Of a stretch of DNA of 64,000 bases, positions 56,227-64,000 are shown piece by piece. Position 1 is the first letter of the stretch; every line of letters starts with the position of its first letter. Under the pieces are notes generated by a model that ran no database searches, was not told the DNA's origin, and saw only the letters and a list, made by a program, of their open reading frames with translations. The position numbers were made by a program, and so were the translations under genes. Origin of the DNA: Archegozetes longisetosus (Eukaryota > Arthropoda > Arachnida > Sarcoptiformes > Trhypochthoniidae); assembly GCA_018873245.2 (NCBI GenBank), contig JAEMBT020000017.1:1-64000 (forward strand). The letters run 5' to 3'.

Positions 56227-56750
56227 ATACATTAACTATAAATATTATAAAAAAAAAATAATGGTTAATTTTTGCGCTATTAGAGCCAATACACATTTCT
56301 ATTCTCTTTGGCATACTTTTTACGAGAGAAGTCAGGAGATCGTGGCTTTGTTCAGACCAAACTTCGTTAATTTCTTCCTTGCACATAGAAATAGTCTTTG
56401 GTTCCAACTTTTCAAGTATCTTTTTCATAATCCCCCATACATCTTATATGGGGTTTAGATCAGGAGAATTAGGTGTCCACTCCATAACCTCAAGATTCTG
56501 GTCTTTGAACAAATTTTTGCATAATCGAGCGGTGGTATGGGAAGTGGCATTGTTCCCCATCCCCCAATTTTTTTGAAAGAGTGGGAAAGAGCCACATCGC
56601 ACACTTATCGGCACTTCAAGAATCAAGCCATGGCCGGAATATTGCCGATTTGGCATTAAGACATCGCTCGTGTCACCGGCTCTTTGCACACAAAGGTGAA
56701 CACCACCAAGAGACATTTTTCGAAACTCAGATTTGAGTTTTCGAACCAAG
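56227..56750 (-). pseudogene. Tc1-like transposase, right copy
   Basis: On the minus strand: KLKSEFRKMSLGGVHLCVQR, then a middle part that the left copy has lost (VLMPNRQYSGHG), then NNATSHTTARLCKNLF and NSPDLNPI followed by the same in-frame TAA as in the left copy, and EPKTISMCKEEI. Having the central domain but no N-terminus, it complements the left copy, so the two came from one full-length element. The palindrome edge at 56554 lies within it. Confidence 0.75.
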
Positions 56751-56815
56751 TCCCCTCAAGTGCGTTCACCCTGTGGCCGCACACGTTGCATAGCAACCTC
56801 CATACAATCTTATTA

Positions 56816-58569
56816 TCAATCATTCAGAAAGCATTGACGAGAAGACCTCTAGCTTAAGAGGTCGACGCAATTCACAAAACTTTCAGCCAATAGAAAATAT
56901 TTATTCATATTAAGCATTTATAAAGGTACACCTAAACATATTTATACAAAACGTAAATTTTTTATTTAATAAAATATATTTTAATCATTAAAAAAAATTA
57001 TCACAATAGCTATGTTCACTAAATATATCACTGTCAATTATTTTGTCATTGATCCAAAACTGAGATTCAATATTTACAACATGTTTAATGCACTTTAGCC
57101 AAAAATTAGAATCAATTTCTAAAAATGCTTTTGAAATTAGATTCTTAAATTCAACTGAATTATTGTTGAAATTATGTTTCGCAATAATTTTCTTAAGTTG
57201 AGCCCATGCCAATTCAATTGGATTAAGCTCGCAATGGTAAGGGGGCAGACGTAAGGGAATATGACCAGCATTTAATATAATCTCATCCACAGTGTGTTGT
57301 ACATAAAAATTATTTTCTTTGACTATTTTTAATAATTCTTGTTTATTTGCACTGTTATTATAATAAATATTATTTATATTGAGCCAGTTTTTAATTGTTT
57401 TTATACTCGAACTTTGTACCGGGGGTTTATTGTACTGTCTTGAATGAGGAGTAGCGTTGTCAAGAATTACGACTGATTTAGGGGCCAAATTTGGTAAAAG
57501 TTTTTTTTTGAGCCAATCTTCAAATTTTAAACTATTAAATGTAGAATTAATAATTATATGTTCAGCTCCTGAGATAAAACCATTTTCTGAACCAGCGTGT
57601 ATGATCGAATATCTGGTCCCCTTTCCAACAGACATTCTAAATCTTATCCTTTTAGATTTATTTAGCGGTTGTAATATTTTGTACTTGACGTAATTTTTGT
57701 GTACAAATGTTTCGTCAATGTATACAAACTCTGAATTAGGGGATTGTTTTTCGATTCTTCGCTTTTCCATCAAATATTTAATTCTTTTTCGCTTAATATT
57801 AATATTATTCATTAAATCAGATCTAATTATTTTTTTTGTATGTTCGTATTTATACCCCATTTTTTTAAAAATATTATAAAATGTTGTTCTGCCGCACTTT
57901 TTGAATGTAATAGTCGAATTAGTTTTAGATGTATTAAAGACGTCATTTATGGTTGGGAATATTTTGTTTTTGTTAAAGTCAGTAATAATCGAATCAATTT
58001 TGTTATAATCACTATTATTATAGTCGAATCTAGGTTTAAATACCTTAGTTTTTTTGGGGGAAACACAACCATTTTTTATAGTTCTGCGAATAGTTGCCGG
58101 TGAAAGTTCGGTTAATTGACTAATGTCAGAAATGACGTTCTGTTCTTTAAGTTTTGGCACAACTTTAATCAATTGATTATATCTGTTCAAAACAACTTTT
58201 TTTAATTGTGATGCTGTATAATATCCTCTCCCGGTTTTATTATTTTCCTTATTTTGACTCATTTTAACACTTTTAACAACTTTATCACACTTTAAATTGC
58301 AACTAATACTAATACTAATAAATATTATCACAAAAAAATTAAGTTTATATCACGAAACAATAAATAATGCGTATGTATATAATGTGCTTTTGAGTGACTT
58401 AGTATTACATTTTAATGTTATTTCAGATGAAATTGAATGACATTTGTTATGTGCAATCTTTTTATTTATTTAGTTTGTGCTTGGTGTTTTCTATTGGCTG
58501 AAAAGTTTTGTGAATTGCATCGACCTCTTAAGCTAGAGATCTTCTCGTCACTGCTTTCTGAACGATTGA
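56816..58569 (-). mobile_element. Tc1/mariner-superfamily transposon, possibly intact
   Basis: 1754 bp with inverted repeats of about 85 bp starting TCAATCATTCAGAAAGCA and TCAATCGTTCAGAAAGCA, flanked by TA (56814-56815, 58570-58571). The repeats contain an AGCTTAAGAGGTCGA block. The transposase frame inside is uninterrupted. Confidence 0.93.
56988..58262 (-). CDS. Transposase, DDE with DD81E spacing (Sailor-like?)
   Basis: Full-length open frame of 424 codons from ATG 58262 (an upstream ATG at 58331 adds a hydrophobic, unlikely extension). An N-terminal helix-turn-helix (SQLTELSPATIRRTIK) precedes the core: the first Asp in FVYIDETFVHK, the second in VVILDNATPHS, and the Glu in LNPIELAWAQLKK. 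Between the last two lie 81 residues, far more than the 34 of Tc1; the extra part (residues of the NWLNINNIYYNN type) is an insertion. Of named groups the DD82E 'Sailor' family comes closest. With intact ends and ORF this is the element here most likely to have been active recently. Confidence 0.9.
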   Translation of the reverse strand: MSQNKENNKTGRGYYTASQLKKVVLNRYNQLIKVVPKLKEQNVISDISQLTELSPATIRRTIKNGCVSPKKTKVFKPRFDYNNSDYNKIDSIITDFNKNKIFPTINDVFNTSKTNSTITFKKCGRTTFYNIFKKMGYKYEHTKKIIRSDLMNNINIKRKRIKYLMEKRRIEKQSPNSEFVYIDETFVHKNYVKYKILQPLNKSKRIRFRMSVGKGTRYSIIHAGSENGFISGAEHIIINSTFNSLKFEDWLKKKLLPNLAPKSVVILDNATPHSRQYNKPPVQSSSIKTIKNWLNINNIYYNNSANKQELLKIVKENNFYVQHTVDEIILNAGHIPLRLPPYHCELNPIELAWAQLKKIIAKHNFNNNSVEFKNLISKAFLEIDSNFWLKCIKHVVNIESQFWINDKIIDSDIFSEHSYCDNFF

Positions 58570-58571
58570 TA

Positions 58572-59205
58572 GATGAAACATTACGTGATTCAATATAAGT
58601 CCCCGAGCAACGTGTATTTGATTTAAGTTTATTTCGACATGGAGGAAGGGAGTTAGGGTCAGGAAAAAGTCCGACTTGAATTGCTGATCTCCCGGCCGCT
58701 TCTTCGGACCCTAACTCTCTCCCCCCAAGTTATGAATGTTGTCTACAATATTGATGCTTTTTGTTTGTATGAGTAAATGTGAATGTTTTTGTCGAGTAAA
58801 TGTTTGTTTGTCCATTTCTGTATTATGTCGCTTTTGTTCTTGTCGGTATCTGTGTTTATCCGTGTTCATTTTATTTCAATTATGTTTGGTTTCTAAATTG
58901 TGTGGTATAACCAGAATGAGGAAATGTGTTACGAAATTAAAGGTCAAATGTCACGTGAAAGAGTCAAGTGGGGAATTGATGGGCTCAGCTCCTCAAGCTG
59001 AGTCCAAAGATATATGGGTTGAGGGGGTGGGATGGTTATTTCAACATTGTTAGTCCCTTGTCCTATGTATGACAAAAGATTGTTCCACTCTCTAAGTACC
59101 CCAGACTTGGATCTGGAATTATGTGTAGAGTGTTAAAATGATCGAGGAGTGAAGTACTACTTCTATATAAAATTTGGTGAGCCTATGGCTAGGTCCTAGG
59201 CTTCT
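58572..59205. other. Intergenic, no gene seen
   Basis: Includes a short inverted pair (GGAGTTAGGGTC near 58650 and GACCCTAACTC near 58708) and a Cys-rich ORF at 58736-59053 that looks accidental. No RNA gene was recognised. Confidence 0.45.
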
Positions 59206-59420
59206 TTACTTAATTCTCTCATCTCAACTATATCTGCTTCAAACTGATCTTCTAATCCTTTAACATAAACTCGTCTAGTCTCAAACTTTTTTCTAATTGG
59301 TTTATGTAAAGTATAAGTATCAACTGTATTTTTAAATTCTTTTACTTCTTCTTGTTTTAATCCCGACTTTTTAACTAAATCGTTAATACCAGGATATCCG
59401 ATATCCGAGGATAATAGTAT
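59206..59420 (-). pseudogene. Polinton integrase fragment (F54H12.3-like)
   Basis: The minus strand reads IGYPGINDLVKKSG, then VDTYTLHKPIRKKFETRRVY and DQFEADIVEM. This is the linker and start of the catalytic core of the retroviral-type integrase annotated after C. elegans F54H12.3, the neighbour of the F54H12.2 capsid gene in worm. The Asp of QFEADIVEM is the first catalytic residue. Only about 60 residues remain, joined at about 59420 to a capsid fragment by deletion. Confidence 0.7.
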
Positions 59421-59887
59421 ATTTTATTGAGTAGATGAATCATAGATAAATCTATTTGTTACAGTTGAATCAGCTGTATCTCAGAACCAAAACATATTAC
59501 TGGATGCACTTTTTGCATAATCATCTGAAAACTCTACTAAATTCAAAGCAGTTGTTCTAATACCAACATAGTCTATGCTTTCTATTTCTTTATCTCCAAT
59601 TCTATACTTTGCAGTATTGAACAGATTAAATCCATTGTTAGTTAATGTTACCTTGTCATTTGACGATAAATCAGTTCCATCAGACTTTAATACTTTTCCT
59701 CTCAAATGAAGATAACTATTGTGAGGGTGAATCCACACATTTAATCTTTTGCAGGTATTTTATATTTTCTAAGAGCTTTAACTTCAACATTAATTTCACG
59801 ATATTCTACATATTCGTAAGATTCTGTTGAATTATTTACTATATGACTTTCAAAAATGTTCAAATACAATTCAGACGAAGTCCTCAT
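59421..59887 (-). pseudogene. Polinton-type capsid protein, second lineage, N-terminal fragment
   Basis: From ATG 59887 one frame (about 40 codons) shifts near 59745 into the open frame 59738-59481. It shows the capsid-family layout: VWIHPHNSYLHLRGKV, LTNNGFNLFNTAKYRIGD, IESIDYVGIRTTALNLVEF, SSNMFWF. It aligns by eye with the first ~160 residues of the capsid at 24.6 kb but is very different in sequence, so it comes from a different element lineage. The rest is lost. Confidence 0.6.
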
Positions 59888-59989
59888 GAGCGACTGTTGC
59901 GAATTTCAGTTGTCATTTATTAAACAAAAAATTTATCTTCTACGGTTAGAATTTCTTATAACTTTAATACCTTCACCGTAAAGTAACTT

Positions 59990-60389
59990 GTTTAAGATTT
60001 ATAGACTATTCTGTTGAATTGTTTCTTTATTTTTATCGATAATATTTCTAAGTTTATTCTTTGTATCAGATATGACTTTTTATTATCGCCTGATTTGCTT
60101 ATCAAGTTTTTGAGTAAGGTTTTTGATTGTTCACTCATAATTTTACTAATTTCTTTCTTATTATCTTCGATTAACTCTTTTCCACTTTTTAGTCCGTGTT
60201 TAGCAGCAGCTTTAAGATTCGGAAGAATCTGATTTTTAAATAATGTTTTTCCAGCTACCCATAGTTTTTTTACCTGACATTTTCATTGTATCAGTGAATA
60301 TGCTATTGGCACGTATTTCTTTATTAACAAATCCTATTCCTAAACCTTTTTGTTTGTAATACAACTGTCTGTGTTTTGTAACAATCATT
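59990..60389 (-). pseudogene. Polinton-type core/minor capsid protein, second lineage
   Basis: ATG near 60389 starts MIVTKHRQLYYKQKGLGIG. A frameshift near 60270 leads into a helical Lys/Ala/Glu-rich part (LPNLKAAAKHGLKSGKELI) and another shift near 60080. Its place directly upstream of the capsid fragment, with a Gly-rich start, mirrors the basic gene at 24.66-25.13 kb. Confidence 0.55.
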
Positions 60390-60764
60390 TATTAGAGCGA
60401 ATATTTAACAAATAATCTAGATTGACCATTCAAGTCAATAAGCCTATCACTGGATCTGTTATTCTAATTCTAATTCTAATTTTTCTTATTGTTTTTTTTC
60501 TTCAAAGGGAGATAAATTGGATGAAAGGGTTGAATATCAAGGATCGAGCCAAGTGCCACATTAGGAACAAAACTAAATTACATCATTTCAAATGTATTTT
60601 CATGAGTTCCTCCAACTATGGAACAATGAATTAGTACTCTATCAACACCTCTCGTAATATCTGCTTTAAACTTATTTCAGCTTTTAATTGTTCGATTATT
60701 TGAGGTTCAAAGCCAAATATTTTATACAATTCACCGGAACCATTTTGAGAACTCCATCATGAAA

Positions 60765-61690
60765 CTTTCTATTGCAAAATGGGTAATACCAATGATGATT
60801 AGAGCGAAACAATCATCTCGTTTCAATTGAGCTACATTTTGAGAAATGCGAATAGATCACTGCATGCGGCTGCTGTCACAAATCCATGGAAGACCCCGGA
60901 AGGCAGTATTAACAATTACATAAGGATGGAATTCAGGCTTAATTACGGCGAGAATGCAAATCCAATCACTGTTTCTCTTACTCCAACTCAATTTCAGTGG
61001 ATAATGCATCAAATTGAGAAACGTTCAATTTTTCAGGAAATTCTGGGTTAAAGAGAAGACAAATACATCTGCTTCGAACGGCTCAGTAATATCTATCAAA
61101 GCGTTATCGTAAGCATAATTGATCGAAATGCTAAATTTGGTATCTTAATCGATAAACAAGAGCAAGACATGCTTTGGCATTTTGCCAAAATACCAATGAG
61201 CTAAAGATGAGAAAATGAAAGAACTGAAGTTAATTTAGCCTTCAGCCGCGGCAGAAAAGTGGGAATGATTATTAAGCAAAGATGTAACGGATGTAAAAAA
61301 GAAAGTCTTGTTTATGATGAGCATGATTGCAACAAATAACTTGAAGAGAAGCAGTTGATTGATCTGTTGATGCAAAATCTGAACAGCGAAGCGAAAAAAG
61401 TTTTAATGAATTGTTTGAGTATTACTCTAAACTACTAAACTTTAATGAAGTTCTTGGTCAGGAGGCAAAATATAAGCTTCTTCCTACTATGATCGAAAAG
61501 CCTGAACAACTACTTGAAGCCGTGAAAAAAGTTATGGATTGAAAGATCGAAATTGGAAATCCAAAGTCATTGGATGCCTGAATCAAAGAAAACGAGAATT
61601 GGATAAATTACAGGCACTTCCCAGATGTGAAGAACCGAATGAGAAGCGTCCTCGCATTTAAGTTGAATGAATTCATTGGAAAAATATTTT
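60765..61690 (+). pseudogene. Polinton-block gene of unknown function, copy 2
   Basis: Homologous to 25.51-26.32 kb (opposite strand) at about 90% by eye, starting in the sequence before the reading frame. The first 75 codons are open (60827-61051); several stops and shifts follow. Past the point where copy 1 is fused to the penton-like gene, this copy continues with its own C-terminus (NPKSLDA, HFPDVKNRMRSVLAFKLNE) to about 61690. It shows that copy 1 is the truncated one. Confidence 0.65.
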
Positions 61691-61943
61691 GAAAAGTTAA
61701 TTTTAGCTCTTATGATTAGTTCATATATTTTATATTCAGAACATTATTTCAACTGATTTTCTATTCGTATCAATTATACTTTAATTAGTAAATTCGATTA
61801 GATTAGAAAGCATTTATAATGATTAAATAAAAATATATTAAATATTGCTTCGTGTACGCTTTTAAGTATAACTCGAATGCGCATGTGAGGTCTAGCACTC
61901 AATTCACTGTTTTTTCGGTTAGAATTGTAAGTCATTTTAAAGA

Positions 61944-62546
61944 ATGCCTTCGCCAGGTGAATTTCGTATAGACTGGGAAATAATTGATAGGTATGACGGT
62001 TTCCGTCGTACATTCGGAATGAAAACTTATAGTGCTAAAGTTAAATGTACTAACAATACTGGAAATAATGAAATAAACATTGAAAGTGTTATAATTCAAT
62101 TGGAATTTAATTTGAATTCCATTATTCATCGACTACTGAGAGCCGCAAAAGATGACGACGATGTTCGAATTACGCTTCGCAATCAGTCCCTCGACTATGA
62201 TATCTTCACACATTTCAGAAGTATACAAGATTTTGCAAGTGAATGATTTTCGAATGAAATCATAAAAGTCAGTAAGTCAAAAAGAGATTTGCTGATGGAC
62301 GGCTTGATAGAAGTTGATATGGTCCGAAACGGAGTTGGCGGATCAAGAAATAGATATAATTTGGTCAATATTGGCAATTGGAGACAAAATTCTAAAATAC
62401 TTGTTCAAATAGTTAGTGATTGTTATTGCGTTGCACGCTCAATTGTTGGTGCTAAATCATATGTAGACAGTATCAAAAGTTTAGAATGGAGAAGTTTAGG
62501 ATATTGTATATTATCAATACAAAAGGATCTGCAAAGTGAGAAGTGA
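61944..62546 (+). pseudogene. Polymerase-like N-terminal fragment (Polinton/adintovirus type B)
   Basis: Two frames (61944-62246 and 62289-62546) separated by a stop at 62244. Seen are FNLNSIIHRLLRAAKDDDDV, LRNQSLDYDIFTHF and GVGGSRNRYNL, then DCYCVARSIVGAKSYV. This series (a β/α N-terminal part and a Cys-Ala-Arg-Ser-Ile helix) is familiar from the region just ahead of the exonuclease domain in Polinton-type protein-primed DNA polymerases. The exonuclease and polymerase motifs are absent: the sequence ends in a short tandem repeat at 62537. Confidence 0.5.
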
Positions 62547-62566
62547 GAAGTGAGAAGTGAGAAGTG
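62537..62566 (+). repeat. (GTGAGAA)n short tandem repeat
   Basis: About four units of GTGAGAA / GAGAAGT at the end of the polymerase-like fragment. 62567-63200 shows nothing else that I can name. Confidence 0.85.
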
Positions 62567-63201
62567 ATGAAGGAATTGGGCCACCATACTTAACAGTTGT
62601 AACTCAGATTTCCCTCAAGTTTTAAAATAAATGTTTAAAATACGAGACCAGTATAAAGTAATGATGGACTGAGAAAGTGAGTTATATTTCGGCTATCGGA
62701 GACAACGATAGCGTGCTTGTCTTTAATTACAACTCACAGTTCATTAATTTCATGCTCAGAGCTTTAAATTTATGTTAACTTAAGCTACTCAATGCTACAA
62801 AATAACAGAAAAATATAGTTAATGCCACAGTTGAAATTTTTTAACTTTGATATTCATTGATTACCGTAGATAAGTCTTAAAGCTAAGAAAATCTCACAGA
62901 TGAGTTTTTCAATATTTTTTATCCAAATTTGAGCTATACGACACTTGACCATCTTATCATTTATTCGTTTCATAGACAATTACTCTAGTCACCTGATATC
63001 CTTACATTTCACTCAGCATTGCTCTTACCATTAGATTTTAATAATCATTCCTTTTATCTTCAGGTTTTAGCGATCATTTTATTAATTTTACTAACCAACT
63101 CTTTAGTCTTTAAGACATAGTATTCATTTCTTTTATTTTGACTATTTTCAAATTTTAGTGACCACTTTTATTTTTAGTTTTAGCTTTTATTTAAGTACAC
63201 T

Positions 63202-63732
63202 ATGGCCCTACCAACCAGACGATCCACCAGAGAAATAAAACGAGACACTATCCCGAGCGTTGATGATGTTCCAATTATATTGCTAAAAATGACAAATTCA
63301 GGAACATCAAAGATGAGTCAAGGGCTGCTAGTCATTTGAGAAAATATATTAAGATCATAGACAAACTCATGCTTAAAGATGAAATCTATAGGACTGTTAG
63401 TGAGGAAATAAATGAGTTAACAGAGTACTTGTCAAACAATTTTGGACAAAGGATACCATGACTAAGGGTACTATAAAACTTGTCACGAAAGATGATAAAT
63501 ATTTAGCTCACGCTGTTAAGTCTTCAGACCATGCATATAAATATTACTGGCCTACTTGGACCGAAAGTAGTAAAATTCCTAAAGGCTTTGCTATTTATTT
63601 ATATCATAAATTAGCTCAGGAAATCATTCGCTCCTGCGTGATATCGTTTTCCATGAACTTTGTCATGCAAAAATGTGGGTCGAGAACATAAATGAGGAAG
63701 ACCATCACGGACCGTTGTTCCTTCAAGAATAC
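63202..63732 (+). pseudogene. SprT-like zinc metalloprotease, broken and cut by an LTR
   Basis: ATG 63202 begins MALPTRRSTREIKRDTIPS. A frameshift near 63260 leads into a helical part (AASHLRKYIKIIDKLML), another near 63455 into LVTKDDKYLAHAV...YYWPTWTES, and another near 63625 into LRDIVFHELCHAKMWVENIN and DHHGPLF. HELCH plus a downstream H-G-P-x-F is the SprT/Spartan/GCNA zinc-site signature; these enzymes cut DNA-protein crosslinks. The LTR begins right after the Tyr of FLQEY, 6 residues past the site. Host gene copy or element gene cannot be decided. Confidence 0.65.
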
Positions 63733-64000
63733 TGTAAAGTCTGGATCTTTGATAGGAGCGTGTATGAAATCAAATTTTAAAATATAAGCACTTTATTTAA
63801 CATAACCACAATAATAAAATTACATAAGATTTCACAGGATTTTAACACTGGAAGAAAGAGCGAAAAATTTAAGAAAAACACGACATTTTATAGGAACAAT
63901 AGGCGGGTTAAATTAGAAAATGTTTTACAATGATAGGCTAAACCTTTTAAGGTCAATAGCACATTTAGCTAGGATTGGGAGATTGTTTAACTAGGACATA
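63733..64000 (-). mobile_element. LTR, running off the window
   Basis: Starts TGTAAAGTCTGG and matches the minus-strand copy at 4338 over the visible 268 bp, with a few differences. The adjoining bases ATAC (63729-63732) would be one half of its TSD. Whether it is solo or part of a full element lies outside the window. Confidence 0.88.

Larger units (their letters stand above)
52700..56554. repeat. Palindrome 2, right arm
   Basis: Reverse complement of 48061-51912. It carries gene B (frameshifted), gene A (intact) and the C-terminal half of a Tc1 transposase. The outer edge is inside that transposase at the word AACAATGCC, where the left copy has different upstream sequence. Confidence 0.95.

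Noticed and set aside
48061..56554. Palindrome as pure assembly or amplification artefact
   Set aside because: The arms differ by substitutions and by a G-run length, which a fold-back artefact would not give; still worth confirming with long reads.
58736..59053. 105-codon Cys-rich ORF with a signal-like start
   Set aside because: Low complexity (Cys/Val/Leu/Ser run from TGT-rich DNA), no cysteine spacing of a known peptide family, no splice or promoter support.
1..64000. CRISPR arrays, tRNA or rRNA genes, bacterial operons
   Set aside because: None seen; the tandem repeats present are minisatellites or transposon ends, and genes have spliceosomal introns.

Overview
The window is AT-rich eukaryotic DNA. 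Genes have GT-AG introns, there are no bacterial features, and TTAGG-like runs occur near 3520-3560, 11690-11730 and 43610-43660. The mix of transposons (Tc1/mariner, hAT, Merlin, MULE, Ty3/gypsy, APE-type LINE, Polinton-like) fits an arthropod; I cannot name the species. About nine tenths of what I can identify is mobile DNA, much of it nested, and several insertions can be bounded to the base from their target-site duplications (TSDs).

Layout. 1-15249 is a giant palindrome with arms of about 5.66 kb, each holding the same hAT MITE, the same LINE fragment and the same solo LTR. Its 3.9 kb spacer carries a two-exon trypsin-family serine protease. 15.2-22.1 kb holds a solo LTR, a FLYWCH remnant, an almost perfect 254-bp hairpin element, a complete but decayed Tc1-like element, and exons of two unrecognised genes. 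22.4-35.2 kb is a decayed Ty3/gypsy retrotransposon (gag, protease, RT-RNase H, integrase). Its gag is split by a block at 23.3-28.2 kb that contains a Polinton-type capsid module and a small spliced gene. A mariner sits in its protease and a hAT MITE in its 3' end.

36.7-41.4 kb holds a Merlin element, a 2.6 kb transposon with an RNase-H-like transposase, and a fibre-like gene fragment. 41.4-44.5 kb is the packaging-ATPase gene of a Polinton-type element, split by a MULE with five exons and a FLYWCH domain. 44.5-47.5 kb is a C-rich LINE with a 2A-like peptide ahead of its endonuclease, itself split by a MULE-type MITE.

48.06-56.55 kb is a second palindrome (arms about 3.85 kb). It duplicates, head to head, a pair of ~250-residue paralogous genes of unknown function (called A and B here); one B copy has a one-base frameshift. 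56.8-58.6 kb is a Tc1/mariner-superfamily element with an open transposase (DD81E spacing). 59.2-62.6 kb holds further Polinton-type remnants (minor capsid, capsid, integrase, polymerase-like). 63.2-63.7 kb is a broken SprT-like metalloprotease gene cut by another copy of the LTR.

The genes most likely to do host work are the serine protease and the A/B pair. The Polinton-type genes (capsid, core, penton-like, ATPase, fibre, integrase, polymerase) together describe one class of integrated virus-like element, but every copy here is broken.
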